A stretch of DNA of 64,000 nt from JAEEJA01 sp036343175 (GCA_036343175.1 JAZASR010000005.1:40349-104348); one strand, 5' to 3'; shown: positions 51,514 to 61,057, counted from the stretch's first letter. Translations and numbers: made by a program. The notes: generated from the sequence alone by a model not told the origin.

Positions 51514-54228
51514 TCATACGATCTCCCTGCTTAAGTGACAGGTAAAATATATGACCTGATAGTCCTCTGCGATCTTCTTTATGAACTCTTTTGCACCTTT
51601 AAGCTTATCATCGTCAAGGTTTACGAACGGATCATCCATGATGATGAATGGCTTCTCGCCTGTAAACATTGCATCGACCCATGCCATACGCAGGCACAGA
51701 CCAACCATATCCTGGTAACCCTCACTAAGATAGCCGGTCTTTTTCTGGTCAGAGTTTACGCGAAGCTTTACCTCAAAATTGGCATCAATAGTATAATCAT
51801 TATGAGCCTCTCCGGTAAACATCTGATAATACTTATCAAATGATTCTTTGAGCGGCTGCATATAATTGCTTGAAAACTCATCCTTAGCCTTCTCAAGATA
51901 GCTTTTTGCGATCTGAACTATCGCATAAAGATGGCTTTCATAAGCCCTCTTTTCTTCAAGCTCTTTAAGAGATGCCTTTAAGCCATTCAGCTCATCGATA
52001 TTTCTTCTTACAGCATCGATCTCATTTTCTTTTTCAATAATGCATTCATTAATTCTCTGGAGCCCGGAGTTCTTATCATCCTTAAGCTTATTCAGCTCAG
52101 CAGTGGTCTCCTTTGGTCTATTCTCAATGAGATCATTGATGGAATCTATCTCATGCTGATGTTCAATGAAAAAATTATTTAGATCATCTGCCGCAGCTTT
52201 AAGATCCGTCTCGCGCTTTTTATATTCACCTATCTGGACCTGGATCTTATTCAGGGCCTCCTGAGGGCTGCCCGACAGCTCAAGACCGTATTTTTCCTCG
52301 AATCCGGAAAGTATTGCGGAGCCTTTTTCATATTTCTCACAGGCATCATATAAATTCTTATTCTTTTCTTCCAGATTCTTATAATAAACAACATCTGAGG
52401 CAAGCTTATCGACAGCATCCGGGATCCAGCTGTGATCCTCATGACCGTATGCAGAACCCTGTACATTATCATAGCCTGCAGATCCTGATCTGTCGATTAT
52501 ATCTCCTGCGTCCTCAGCTCTGCCGGCAATGCCGGCTTCACCTTCAGCTTTATCGATAATACTGCCTGCATCATATGAATACTCTTTTAAAAAGCTTCTG
52601 ATATGAGCGGATCCCTTACGGACCTCATTGGTCAGGGAATCAATTTCAAGAAGTACATTGCTTATCTGCTTATCGCTCTCCGCATCATCATATGCAGCTT
52701 CTGCACCATCAAAGCTTTGAAGTTCAGCCTGATCATCGGGAGTATCATAAGAGGCATCGGCAATATTCACCTGCAGTTCAGCTTCTTCCTGCTTAAGGGC
52801 CTTAAGGCGCTTTTGCGATATGATGATAAGAGGAATACCAACAGGGCATAGTACTATGGTGACAGTAAGGATGATACCGATTATGAACATATGCTTATAC
52901 TTCTTAACAGCAGCTTCTGTCTCCCTTAATCTTTCCTCTTCTTTTCTTTTCCTGTTCTCTGCCGCTATCTTCCTGTCTATCATCTCATTTACATGACGGG
53001 ACTTTTCTTCAGCTGCCCTTCTCTCTGCCTCTGCCTTGCGGAGCTCTTTACCATGCTTTATATCAGAAAGCTCAGCCTGCTTCTTCGAGATCTGTTCGCG
53101 TATATCCTGAATATCCTTCCATTTTTTTCTGATATCGGATATCTCTTCCTTTTCGGGCACCCTGTCCTTAAAAATATCTGAAAGCCTGTTATAATCTTCT
53201 TTTTCCTGATCGGAAAGTTCATTGGAATCCTGTATACCGCTCCATGTGACCATCTTATTTGCTGTTTCCAAAGCCTCTGTCATATAAGAGTCAGTCGGGA
53301 TCAGACCATTAACGAAATATGACTTTATGGATCGAAATTCAGCTTCTGACCCTGCTTTGGCTTTTTTTAAATTCTCATATTGAAGGATCACTTTCTGAGC
53401 TTTATCGTACTCAAGGGAGATATCCAGTTTAGCATTGATATCCCCAATTTCTTTTTCCAGGGCTTCCCTGTCCGACAGAAGCTCCTTTCTGCCGCCGGGA
53501 CCATATATCTTCTCGTCAAGGAGCTTTTCCTTAACAGGAAGATCTGATACTTCAAGCTCCAATTCGCCTATCCGGTCCTCAAGCTTTGAAAGACTCCCCC
53601 TCTTATCATCCGGCTTCAGAGAATTGATCTTATCCTTTAAGATATTTACCGCGCTGGTAAAATTCTTCATATCAGCTGATTCATCGACGCGCCCGATCTT
53701 GGCGGTAATGCCGGAAACAGCCCCGTAATCCGGACGCAGATCATCCTGACCGATAAATATCGTATTCTTAAAAGCAGGGCAGTCTACTCCAAATAGACTG
53801 CTTCCAAAGGCTCCCCTGTCAACTGTCTTTGTCTTTTTTGACCCGGTCTTAGCCTTTTTTGATAAAGCCGCATCAGAACTGTTATCATCTATGGAAAGAC
53901 CGGTCTTATTATCGTAAAGCGTGTATCTATCCTTACTTGCAGTATCCCCGAATGAAGCATCGATGCGATACTCCTTACCATCCTTTTCATAGACAAGGGA
54001 GCCGCCATATGAATCACCGTTCCAGGGGTGAAATAAAATACGTTCCTTTGCCAGTTCATCCCGCTTGCTGTCATTCTCAAAGCCATAAAACATCACTTTG
54101 ATAAAAGATGCCAGGGTGGATTTCCCGGTTCCGTTATCACCTTTGATATTTACAAGGTCAGAGCTCAGATCAAAATCTTTATCATGAATGGTTCCGAAAT
54201 CATCTATATGAGCTTTTATAAGTTTCAT
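51514..54228 (-). CDS. YhaN/SbcC-like AAA coiled-coil ATPase
   Basis: 904 residues. FGTIHDKDFDLSSDLVNIKGDNGTGKSTLASFIKVMFYGFEND is the YhaN-type Walker A block. Coiled coil (about 210-700) is interrupted by a membrane hairpin (HMFIIGIILTVTIVLCPVGIPLIIIS, near residues 445-470). The C-terminal signature LSEGYQDMVGLCLRMA and Walker B FIIMDDPFVNLDDDKL follow. The Rad50-like ATPase is expected to work with the metallophosphoesterase encoded upstream, with a four-base overlap. The membrane hairpin argues for a YhaN rather than an SbcC role in DNA end processing. Confidence 0.85.
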   Translation of the reverse strand: MKLIKAHIDDFGTIHDKDFDLSSDLVNIKGDNGTGKSTLASFIKVMFYGFENDSKRDELAKERILFHPWNGDSYGGSLVYEKDGKEYRIDASFGDTASKDRYTLYDNKTGLSIDDNSSDAALSKKAKTGSKKTKTVDRGAFGSSLFGVDCPAFKNTIFIGQDDLRPDYGAVSGITAKIGRVDESADMKNFTSAVNILKDKINSLKPDDKRGSLSKLEDRIGELELEVSDLPVKEKLLDEKIYGPGGRKELLSDREALEKEIGDINAKLDISLEYDKAQKVILQYENLKKAKAGSEAEFRSIKSYFVNGLIPTDSYMTEALETANKMVTWSGIQDSNELSDQEKEDYNRLSDIFKDRVPEKEEISDIRKKWKDIQDIREQISKKQAELSDIKHGKELRKAEAERRAAEEKSRHVNEMIDRKIAAENRKRKEEERLRETEAAVKKYKHMFIIGIILTVTIVLCPVGIPLIIISQKRLKALKQEEAELQVNIADASYDTPDDQAELQSFDGAEAAYDDAESDKQISNVLLEIDSLTNEVRKGSAHIRSFLKEYSYDAGSIIDKAEGEAGIAGRAEDAGDIIDRSGSAGYDNVQGSAYGHEDHSWIPDAVDKLASDVVYYKNLEEKNKNLYDACEKYEKGSAILSGFEEKYGLELSGSPQEALNKIQVQIGEYKKRETDLKAAADDLNNFFIEHQHEIDSINDLIENRPKETTAELNKLKDDKNSGLQRINECIIEKENEIDAVRRNIDELNGLKASLKELEEKRAYESHLYAIVQIAKSYLEKAKDEFSSNYMQPLKESFDKYYQMFTGEAHNDYTIDANFEVKLRVNSDQKKTGYLSEGYQDMVGLCLRMAWVDAMFTGEKPFIIMDDPFVNLDDDKLKGAKEFIKKIAEDYQVIYFTCHLSREIV

Positions 54229-55346
54229 AGACTTATATCTTCTTTCTTCTTTGCTTCCAGGGCCCTGAGGCCTATATATATTGCCTCCCCCTTTTCCTTC
54301 TCCGATAGGGATGTATCGGAAAGGATATCACGGATATACTGTCCCTTCAGGCTTTTATCATTCTGAAACTGATGATAATCAACTGCGATCGTAGTATTAT
54401 CTTTGACGCTGAAAGCATAATAACTGCTTTCCAGACTTTTCCGGATGAGATCGGTATTTCTGTCAGAATCCATATCAACACTGCCTGTAAGAAGTACACG
54501 CACATAATCATCAGAGCATATGTCTGTGTCAGATGCCAAAGCATCTTTAATGGTATCGATAATATCTATGCATGTTTTCTTTCCGCTTATATCAACGTCT
54601 TTAATGAAAACATTTCTGCTGGCCATAGGGCGGAATTCCATGTTAATGGTCCTTGTCTCACAATCGATATCAAGCACCTCAACACCGTGAGGACCTCCCT
54701 CATCGAATCCCCTTCCCTCAAAGCAGCCGGGATATACATACTGTATTCCTCTGAAAAGTCTGCCCTCCCTGTGTTCATGGATATGGCCGAGGGCGAGATA
54801 GTCGATGGATAAGTCACTTAAGAGACTGCCTGAAATATTCTCATCATCAAATGCTTTGAGGCTCCCGGCAGACCTGTCATCTATCACGGTACCATGAAGC
54901 ATGACAATATTTATCTTTTCACGGTCGAGCGAGGCTTTGCTGATACCGGATATGAAATTTTCACCCATCTCAATGCCTGAAACTGTCACCCCGCCGAAAT
55001 CATAGCTCGTCCATGTCTCTCCCAACAGATACAGATTGTCCGGCTTATCATCCTCAAAATACTCTGTCACATGGCGGTCATGATTGCCGGAAAGAAGCAC
55101 AAAAGAGACAGAAGGGTGCTGCTTCATAGCAGACTTCAGGTTCATAATGACAGATGGATCAGCCTCAGCAGTATCGAAAAGGTCCCCTGAAATAAGAAAA
55201 AGGGATGCGCCCTCCTTATCCGCCATATCAAATGCATTGATAAAATCAGCAAGTATCTCACTGTTCCTCATGGAGATCTTCACCGGATCCCCATATGAGG
55301 CAAGAGCTGAACAAAGATGAACGTCCGCACAATGAAAAACTTTCAT
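54225..55346 (-). CDS. YhaO/SbcD-like metallophosphoesterase (DNA nuclease)
   Basis: 373 residues from ATG at 55346 behind AAGGAGG; the longer frame to 55580 runs through the MFS gene. Metal motifs: FHCADVHLCS, GDLFDTAEADP, LLSGNHDRHV, VMLHGTVI, LGHIHEHREG. It should be the Mn-dependent nuclease of a Mre11-Rad50-like complex with the adjacent ATPase. ATGA overlaps on both sides, so MFS, nuclease and ATPase are translationally linked. Confidence 0.9.
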   Translation of the reverse strand: MKVFHCADVHLCSALASYGDPVKISMRNSEILADFINAFDMADKEGASLFLISGDLFDTAEADPSVIMNLKSAMKQHPSVSFVLLSGNHDRHVTEYFEDDKPDNLYLLGETWTSYDFGGVTVSGIEMGENFISGISKASLDREKINIVMLHGTVIDDRSAGSLKAFDDENISGSLLSDLSIDYLALGHIHEHREGRLFRGIQYVYPGCFEGRGFDEGGPHGVEVLDIDCETRTINMEFRPMASRNVFIKDVDISGKKTCIDIIDTIKDALASDTDICSDDYVRVLLTGSVDMDSDRNTDLIRKSLESSYYAFSVKDNTTIAVDYHQFQNDKSLKGQYIRDILSDTSLSEKEKGEAIYIGLRALEAKKKEDISL

Positions 55347-56509
55347 ATTACCTCCTTGTGTCTGCCTGTTATCCTGAATGTTACCTCCACCATGGTGATC
55401 ATGAGGATAACAAAGAACAGGATATATACAGGCATGATCCAGAATCCGATACGGCTTGCAATCACTCCAAAAAGAGGCGGCATAAATGTCGAACCCACAT
55501 AGGCGCTTGCCATCTGTATGCCTATGATGGCGCCGGAATTTTCTGCGCCGAAATTGTCCGGCGTCGAATGGATGATGCATGGATATACAGGCGCGCAGCC
55601 GAGACCGACTATGATAAAGCCTGCCATCGGGATGATCTTGAGATCGACAGGCAGAAGGAGCATTATGAGTCCCAGAATCAGGACTGAGGTTCCCAGACGG
55701 ATCATATTATGGTCTCCTAACCTGTTCATGATAAAGCCCGACAGGAATCTGCCTAATGTGATGCCGATGAAGAAGAGAGATGCAAGTGTCGCAGCCTGCT
55801 TTGGCTCAACACCCCTGCTATGCACGAAATAAGTGCTGGCCCAGCCCATGGAAATACCCTCTGCAGAACAATATGCAAAAAAGGCCAGGAGAAGAGCAGG
55901 AACACCTTTTATCTTCAGGGCATTTATGATGCCGACAGGTGCCTGTGATCCGCTGACAGTGTCTTCTTTGACCTTCCATACTCCAAGTGTAAGTGTAAGG
56001 ATAACCCCTATTATGAACTGAATGATGCCAACATAGCGAAAGCCCATATTCCATGATGAGGTATGAAGGGCATAGTTCATTACAAAAGGACTGAATATAG
56101 TTCCGACTCCCCACATACAGTGGAGCCAGCTCATATGTCTGGAAGAATAATGCAGGGCGACGAAATTATTAAGAGCTGCATCTATGGAGCCGGCGCCGAG
56201 TCCATAAGGGACAGAGAACAGGAGAAGCATCCAGAAGCTGCTCGAATACGAGAATCCGATCATTGCGGCAGCTGTCATGAATACACTTATGACAGTCACG
56301 TACTTTGTGCCAAGCTTATGGGTAAGACGATCTGACATAAGGCTCGATACTATGGTCCCACCGGATGTGATCAAAGTAATGAATCCCATATAAGACACCG
56401 GAACATTCAGAGAAGTATGCATAACAGGCCAGCTGGAGCCTACAAGCGGGTCAGGCAGACCGAGACTGATGAAAGCAATATAGATAAGTATCAGAAGTAA
56501 GGTCGTCAA
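55343..56509 (-). CDS. MFS transporter
   Basis: 388 residues, 11-12 membrane helices. The first block, FISLGLPDPLVGSSWPVMHTSLNVPVSYMGFITLITSGGTIVSSLMSDRLTHKLGTKYV, with an SDRLTHKLG cytoplasmic loop 2-3 motif, resembles the fucose-permease-like branch of the superfamily. SMGWASTYFVHSRGV and GRFLSGFIMNRLG lie in the second half. Substrate unknown. It overlaps the downstream nuclease gene by four bases, which is a surprising partner and probably only an operon convenience. Confidence 0.88.
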   Translation of the reverse strand: MTTLLLILIYIAFISLGLPDPLVGSSWPVMHTSLNVPVSYMGFITLITSGGTIVSSLMSDRLTHKLGTKYVTVISVFMTAAAMIGFSYSSSFWMLLLFSVPYGLGAGSIDAALNNFVALHYSSRHMSWLHCMWGVGTIFSPFVMNYALHTSSWNMGFRYVGIIQFIIGVILTLTLGVWKVKEDTVSGSQAPVGIINALKIKGVPALLLAFFAYCSAEGISMGWASTYFVHSRGVEPKQAATLASLFFIGITLGRFLSGFIMNRLGDHNMIRLGTSVLILGLIMLLLPVDLKIIPMAGFIIVGLGCAPVYPCIIHSTPDNFGAENSGAIIGIQMASAYVGSTFMPPLFGVIASRIGFWIMPVYILFFVILMITMVEVTFRITGRHKEVI

Positions 56510-56589
56510 GGTAATATCCTCCTAAAGATTCAGAAAGCATTTTTGTTAATACATCGTCAGAATATAGAAAAAGGTCTGATCAAAATATA

Positions 56590-56973
56590 TCATACTGTTA
56601 TCTCGATCTGATTATCCTCTATCGCAAGTATTGAGCTTTCATAGTATCCATCACCTGTCGTGCGCGGACCGCTTGTGACTTGAAAGCCGTCTTCTTTAAG
56701 TCTGGCTGTCAATTCATCGACAGCCTCTTTGCTGCCGACAGAAAATGCTATATGAGCGTAGCCTGTTCTTGTCAGAGTTTTATTCTGATCATCCATATCA
56801 GGCTTATTCATAAGCTCAAGTCTGGCCCCATCTGAAAATGAAATGAAATAAGAACGAAATCCTGTCTTCACATTGTGATAGCCGTCATTGGGCTTTCCCT
56901 GCAAGTATTTTACGAAGAAGCCGCGGGCCTTCTCAAGATCATTAACATACATAGCAGCGTGCTCTATCTTCAT
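56590..56973 (-). CDS. VOC-family (glyoxalase-like) protein
   Basis: 127 residues. HAAMYVNDLEKARGFFVKYL, GFRSYFISFSDGARLELMNKPDM, GYAHIAFSVGSKEAVDELTARLKEDGFQVTSGPRTTGDGYYESSILAIEDNQIEI form the paired beta-alpha-beta-beta-beta modules. Metal ligands His3 or His4, Glu and His are plausible. It could be a lyase or a dioxygenase-fold protein; the substrate is not inferable. ATG behind GGAGG. Confidence 0.88.
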   Translation of the reverse strand: MKIEHAAMYVNDLEKARGFFVKYLQGKPNDGYHNVKTGFRSYFISFSDGARLELMNKPDMDDQNKTLTRTGYAHIAFSVGSKEAVDELTARLKEDGFQVTSGPRTTGDGYYESSILAIEDNQIEITV

Positions 56974-57057
56974 AAATGTACCTCCTGTATTTTATAATAA
57001 TAATATAATAGCAAAATTATCCCAAATAAACCGGCGTACTTTTTCATAATGATCAGC

Positions 57058-57093
57058 ATGAAAAGGGCCGGGGTGTAAAGCCCCGGTCCTTAA
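57058..57093 (-). terminator. Terminator after the hydroxyacyl-CoA dehydrogenase gene
   Basis: AGGGCCGGGG/CCCCGGTCCT, 10 bp with a 7-base loop, followed by TTTTCAT on the minus strand; about 45 bases after the stop. Confidence 0.7.
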
Positions 57094-57136
57094 AAAAACT
57101 GTTAAGGTCTTTTTTGCCAGACGCTCTTATTTCATT

Positions 57137-58102
57137 TCATTTTTTAGTATAATCGTAAAAACCTTTTCCAAAGTTAATTCCCTTTTCGCCTTTATCGATC
57201 TTTAATTTCAGAATATCGGCGAATTTTCTGATCGGTGACCCTTCAACCTTATATTCCGGATTCATGATAGTGATATTATATGCTGTTTCCAGACCGACTA
57301 CATCGAATATGCGGAAAGGTCCGGCAGGAGCACCGGTAGCCAGCTGCCAGGTCTTATCGATAGTTTCAGGGTCAGCCACTTCCTTGGCAAGCAGCGTGCC
57401 GGCTGCATTTAAGAACGGAACAAGCATGGAATTTAATATATAACCAGGCTGCTCTTTGTGAAGTTCAAGCGGAATCATGTTGATCTCACGCGCAAATGCT
57501 ACAGTCTTCTCATATACAGCAGGGTCAGTACCCGGATGACCCATAACTTCGGCAGTATTCATCTTCCAGATCTCATTTGCAAAGTGCAGGGCACAGAACT
57601 TTTCAGGCCGTCCGGTCACTTCAGCAAATGTACTTGGCAGAAGCGTGGAAGAATTAGTCAGAAGTATTGTCTTCTCAGGCAGATATGGAGCCAGCTTTTT
57701 ATAAAAAGCTGTCTTTGCATCGGGATCCTCAGACATAGCTTCGATCACTATATCAGCATCATCACAGGCTTTTTGAAGATCGAGCTCTATATGAAGCAGT
57801 TCTTTAAAATTTGCCTCTGCCTGAGCTTTTTTCTCATCGATCTTGTCAAAAGTAACTTCATCCGGACCGGCAAAAAGTCCGCGTGGATACAGATAAGCTG
57901 CCATCGGGGAACCTACGATCTTACGTGCTCCTTCTAATGTGGACATTATCGCAGCAGAATAATTCTTTATCTTTGGTTCTGTCCTGCCAATAGACCCTTC
58001 GCTTCTGAGCCATATGACCGTATCATGCCCTGTATAAGCACACATTAAAGCGATCTGGACACCAAGCACACCTCCGCCGGCAACTACTACCTTTTTAAAC
58101 AT
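57137..58102 (-). CDS. 3-hydroxyacyl-CoA dehydrogenase-like oxidoreductase
   Basis: 321 residues from ATG at 58102 (AAAGGAGG upstream); the longer frame reads into the adjacent mini-element. The Rossmann start VVVAGGGVLGVQIALMCAYTGHDTVIW, then LLTNSSTLLPSTFAEV, LHFANEIWKMNTAEVMGH (catalytic His and Glu) and PGYILNSMLVPFLNAAG (Asn) match the family. It probably oxidises a 3-hydroxyacyl-CoA or related hydroxyacid with NAD. No thiolase or crotonase gene adjoins it, so the pathway is unclear. Confidence 0.88.
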   Translation of the reverse strand: MFKKVVVAGGGVLGVQIALMCAYTGHDTVIWLRSEGSIGRTEPKIKNYSAAIMSTLEGARKIVGSPMAAYLYPRGLFAGPDEVTFDKIDEKKAQAEANFKELLHIELDLQKACDDADIVIEAMSEDPDAKTAFYKKLAPYLPEKTILLTNSSTLLPSTFAEVTGRPEKFCALHFANEIWKMNTAEVMGHPGTDPAVYEKTVAFAREINMIPLELHKEQPGYILNSMLVPFLNAAGTLLAKEVADPETIDKTWQLATGAPAGPFRIFDVVGLETAYNITIMNPEYKVEGSPIRKFADILKLKIDKGEKGINFGKGFYDYTKK

Positions 58103-58129
58103 AGAAAACCCTCCTTTAAATTGAAATAA

Positions 58130-58372
58130 TGTGAACCGCCACCCACCTGAAGGCAGTGGGTATTGCGCTCCAAACATATAAATCACAAACTGCATTTACA
58201 ACAGAGATTATATCACATTTTCAATCGGATTTGCTCACCGGGTTTTCTTTCTTATCTTCTTCAGAGCTGCCCTTCTCAGTGCTGTTCTCTTTGGTGCTGT
58301 TTCCTTCAGTGCTTTCCTCTTCAGTGCTGCCTTAATATTACACCTGATGGCAGGCAATAAATTACCAGATCA
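58130..58372 (-). mobile_element. IS200/IS605-like miniature element 1 with truncated acidic ORF
   Basis: Right-end hairpin ACCCAC/GTGGGT at 58141-58161, preceded on the minus strand by GCGCAATACCCAC and followed by GGCGGTTCAC. Left end has a GGTAA-TTTA-TTGCC stem (58353-58366). Between them an open stretch codes for a Ser/Thr/Glu-rich tail (reading about 58212-58330) ending in a stop. The shape matches element 2 at 61915. No transposase in either. Confidence 0.55.
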
Positions 58373-58395
58373 GAAAAAAAATTACTTTGATCCAT

Positions 58396-59694
58396 TCATC
58401 CTTTGAAATATTCGCGCAGCTCGTATAAAGGAACATTTACCATCCAGTCCTGTTCCCTGTAATCAGACATGGATGTCCTGATGCCCTTCAGCCCATATTT
58501 ACCGCAAAAAGACCTGAGAGATCTGGCTTTCAGATTTTCCTCGGCTTTTACTTCTATTGGATATACAGTATTCTTATGCTGCAGTACAAAATCTATCTCA
58601 CCACTGGAGTTCTGTGCGGACCAGTAGTACAGTGAATTACGAAAATCCGGAGTAAGCTGTTCACTTACGAACTGTTCTGTCAGCGCGCCTTTGAATTCAG
58701 TAAATATTGTATTTCCCTCAAAGATCACTCTTTCGTCCAGATCTCCCATTGCGCACATCAGACCTACATCCAATATATATATTTTAAAAATATCCTGATC
58801 AGCATATGCCTTTAATGGTATACCCGGCTTTGAAACTCTATTAATAATATTAATGACACCATAATCCCTGAGCCAGTTTATCGCTATCTCATAATCTTTA
58901 GCCCTGCTTCCTGACCTTACCATACCATAAATAAATTTCTTATTTTCCTTGGAAAGCTGTTTAAGAATACTATTCCATACAGCACGGATCCGTACGATCT
59001 GGTCAGCCGGCGCATGTTTCGAAAAATCATTATCATAGAAATCAAGGAGTGACTTCTGAATATTACGCACTTCTTTAAAATCTTTGGTATCCACCCAGGT
59101 CTCAACAGCTTCGGGCATACCGCCAACAAGGTAATATTCTTTCAGAAGATCTTTAAATGTATCTTTAAATACCACTATCGAATTCTGATCATGATCTTCA
59201 ATGAGCTCACGCAGATCGTCATAACCTTCAGCAGAAAGATATTCAGCAAATGACATCGGGTAAAGGAAAAGCTCATCCACCTTCCCGACAGGAAACGATG
59301 TTCCTTCATGCATGGCTATTCCCATGAGTGAACCCGCCGCGATAACATCATACTGACGGGCTTCTTCGCAGAAATATTTAAGACTTTCAAGAGCTCTCGG
59401 TATTTCCTGAACTTCGTCAAATATCAGGAGTGTTTTTCCGGATATTATCTTCCTTCCCTCAGCAAGCTCTATCAGAGGCAGGATCCTATCCGGTTTAAGC
59501 GGGCCATCAAAGATCGATGTAAGAACTGCATTCTTCTTATCACATACGAGATATATAAAATCATCATATTCGTTTGAAGCAAATTCTTTAATTATATATG
59601 TCTTTCCTACCTGTCTCGCACCACGAATTATCAGCGGCTTTTTCTTTTTCTTATTTTTCCATCGAAGCAGATCTTTATAAATATCACGTTTCAA
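58396..59694 (-). CDS. AAA-type ATPase with DUF4143 C-terminal domain
   Basis: 432 residues. The start is TTG at 59694, chosen because GGAGGTGATAGC precedes it directly. PLIIRGARQVGKTYIIKEF is Walker A and KTLLIFDEVQEIPRALESLKYF Walker B; the C-terminal DUF4143 part ends with EIDFVLQHKNTVYPIEVKAEENLKARSL, a PD-(D/E)XK-like motif (D, E-x-K). The family is widespread and poorly understood, sometimes linked to mobile DNA or phage defence. A TATAAT promoter and seven 32-bp repeats lie just upstream. Confidence 0.9.
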   Translation of the reverse strand: MKRDIYKDLLRWKNKKKKKPLIIRGARQVGKTYIIKEFASNEYDDFIYLVCDKKNAVLTSIFDGPLKPDRILPLIELAEGRKIISGKTLLIFDEVQEIPRALESLKYFCEEARQYDVIAAGSLMGIAMHEGTSFPVGKVDELFLYPMSFAEYLSAEGYDDLRELIEDHDQNSIVVFKDTFKDLLKEYYLVGGMPEAVETWVDTKDFKEVRNIQKSLLDFYDNDFSKHAPADQIVRIRAVWNSILKQLSKENKKFIYGMVRSGSRAKDYEIAINWLRDYGVINIINRVSKPGIPLKAYADQDIFKIYILDVGLMCAMGDLDERVIFEGNTIFTEFKGALTEQFVSEQLTPDFRNSLYYWSAQNSSGEIDFVLQHKNTVYPIEVKAEENLKARSLRSFCGKYGLKGIRTSMSDYREQDWMVNVPLYELREYFKG

Positions 59695-59716
59695 GCTATC
59701 ACCTCCGTTTATGGAA

Positions 59717-59745
59717 ATTATAACTCGTGAGTAGAATTATGTCCA
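59717..59745 (-). promoter_or_regulatory. Promoter of the DUF4143 ATPase gene
   Basis: TGGACA (59740-59745) and TATAAT (59717-59722) on the minus strand, spaced 17. The -35 box is part of the first 32-bp repeat unit. Confidence 0.8.
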
Positions 59746-59962
59746 TAAAAATGCATGCATTTACAATTTTATGTCCTTAAATTTGTGATTATACATATTT
59801 TTATGTCATTAAAATTGTGATTATACATATTTTTATGTCATTAAAATTGTGATTATAGATATTTTTATGTCCTTATAATTGTGGTTATATGCAGTTTTAT
59901 GCCCTTAAAATTATGACTAATAATATTTTTATATCATTATAATTGCGATTTCCACTTCCATA
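59739..59962. repeat. 32-bp tandem repeat array, seven units, upstream of the DUF4143 gene
   Basis: Units begin at 59739, 59771, 59803, 59835, 59867, 59899 and 59931, all exactly 32 bases apart. The core is ATGTC(A/C)TTAAAATTGTGATT, best kept in units 2-5 and decaying at the ends. 32 bp is about three helical turns, so bound proteins would line one face. Unlike a CRISPR array there are no unique spacers. Confidence 0.9.
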
Positions 59963-60055
59963 AGCTTTGAAATAAATTATTGAAAGTAAGTCAAATAAAG
60001 GATCGATCACGAATTATATTTACCACAGGGATCACAGCGCATATTCAATAATAGA

Positions 60056-60454
60056 TCAGACCTGTTTTCTGAAACTTTCCGTCTTCCTGAGATGGCTGTA
60101 TGATATGAATAAGTTCGCGAACCATCCTATAGGTGACGCATACCAGACGAACTGTATGCCGTAGACCGGCCTCAACCTGTCCTTCCTGCCGGCGCCGGTA
60201 TTCTGCGCTGTATATGAAGAAATGGCAGCGTTGAATGCGCCCCATGGCACACAGCAGAAATTCTCAACTCTGATAGCAGCAGAGTAGCCTGCCAGGACCT
60301 ACTCGCTTACGTACCTCCCTACGACCATGGAATCGGCCATGGTATATGTCTGCTGGAAGAAATTTCCTATGATCATAGGCAGGGAAAAAAAGATCAGTGC
60401 ATTTGCAGGATTTTCAGATGAAAGATAATGTATGTTCTGTGACTTAAAGGCCAT
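60056..60454 (-). pseudogene. Collapsed MATE efflux transporter pseudogene
   Basis: The frame starts ATG at 60454 and reads SLPMIIGNFFQQTYTMADSMVVGRYVSE, a MATE N-terminus, then an in-frame TAG. It continues in the same frame with LAGYSAAIRVENFC and AAISSYTAQNTGAGRKDR, typical of the second MATE half, and ends WYASPIGWF...KQV. About 300 residues of a normal 450 are missing, so large internal deletions plus a stop have removed function. It begins eight bases after the membrane protein gene. Confidence 0.85.
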
Positions 60455-60461
60455 AATGATC

Positions 60462-61010
60462 CTATCCTTTCATACACACTGCTTCCGCGGCCATGAAGAC
60501 GCCCATGAGTATAAGAGGGATCATGCCATCGATATAGCCCTGCAGCTTTGGCAGGTCATAATACTTAAGATAGGCTGCCAGGCTCACAGCAGCTATCACT
60601 ATGGCAATTATCAGTAAAACAGCAAAAGCAGTCCTGCTTATACCTCCTGCTCCATAGAAGGCCTGGGCGGTATCCAGCACCATTATCTGAAGGATGGTCC
60701 AGCCGACTATGAGAAAGAGCTCAGTCGTGACGATCCTGTGCATGAAGAAGTATGTTATGAAAAGCAGGGCGGCATAGACGAGTATCCCGATGCCGACCGG
60801 CATCAGGCCGAAAAGCTTCTTTGCAGGGGTATTAAGTCCTATCCCTGATATGCACTGCCAGATGCCTGCAAATCCAAATGCCGCTGTCACGATCAACCAG
60901 GGCCAGGTAAGGCTCCATCTTCCCTTTGGATCAAATGCAAGGATCCACCAGACAAGGTAGAAGATGCAGCAGGCAAAAAGAAGTAAGTTCCCGTAAATAA
61001 GTTTATTCAT
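60462..61010 (-). CDS. Multi-pass membrane protein of unknown function
   Basis: 182 residues with five or six membrane helices (NLLLFACCIFYLVWWILAF, WLIVTAAFGFAGIWQCI, GIGILVYAALLFITYFF, LFLIVGWTILQIMVL, VLLIIAIVIAAVSLAAYL, LILMGVFMAAEAVC). No recognised motif. It stands directly before the MATE pseudogene and may once have been its partner. Function unknown. Confidence 0.7.
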   Translation of the reverse strand: MNKLIYGNLLLFACCIFYLVWWILAFDPKGRWSLTWPWLIVTAAFGFAGIWQCISGIGLNTPAKKLFGLMPVGIGILVYAALLFITYFFMHRIVTTELFLIVGWTILQIMVLDTAQAFYGAGGISRTAFAVLLIIAIVIAAVSLAAYLKYYDLPKLQGYIDGMIPLILMGVFMAAEAVCMKG

Positions 61011-61057
61011 GATATCGCCTCTGTTTTTTCAGTTTATCCGTTTTCCAGATGGCAATA

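Noticed and set aside
59739..59962. CRISPR-like array at 59739
   Set aside because: The complete 32-base unit repeats with gradual decay and there are no unique spacers of equal length.
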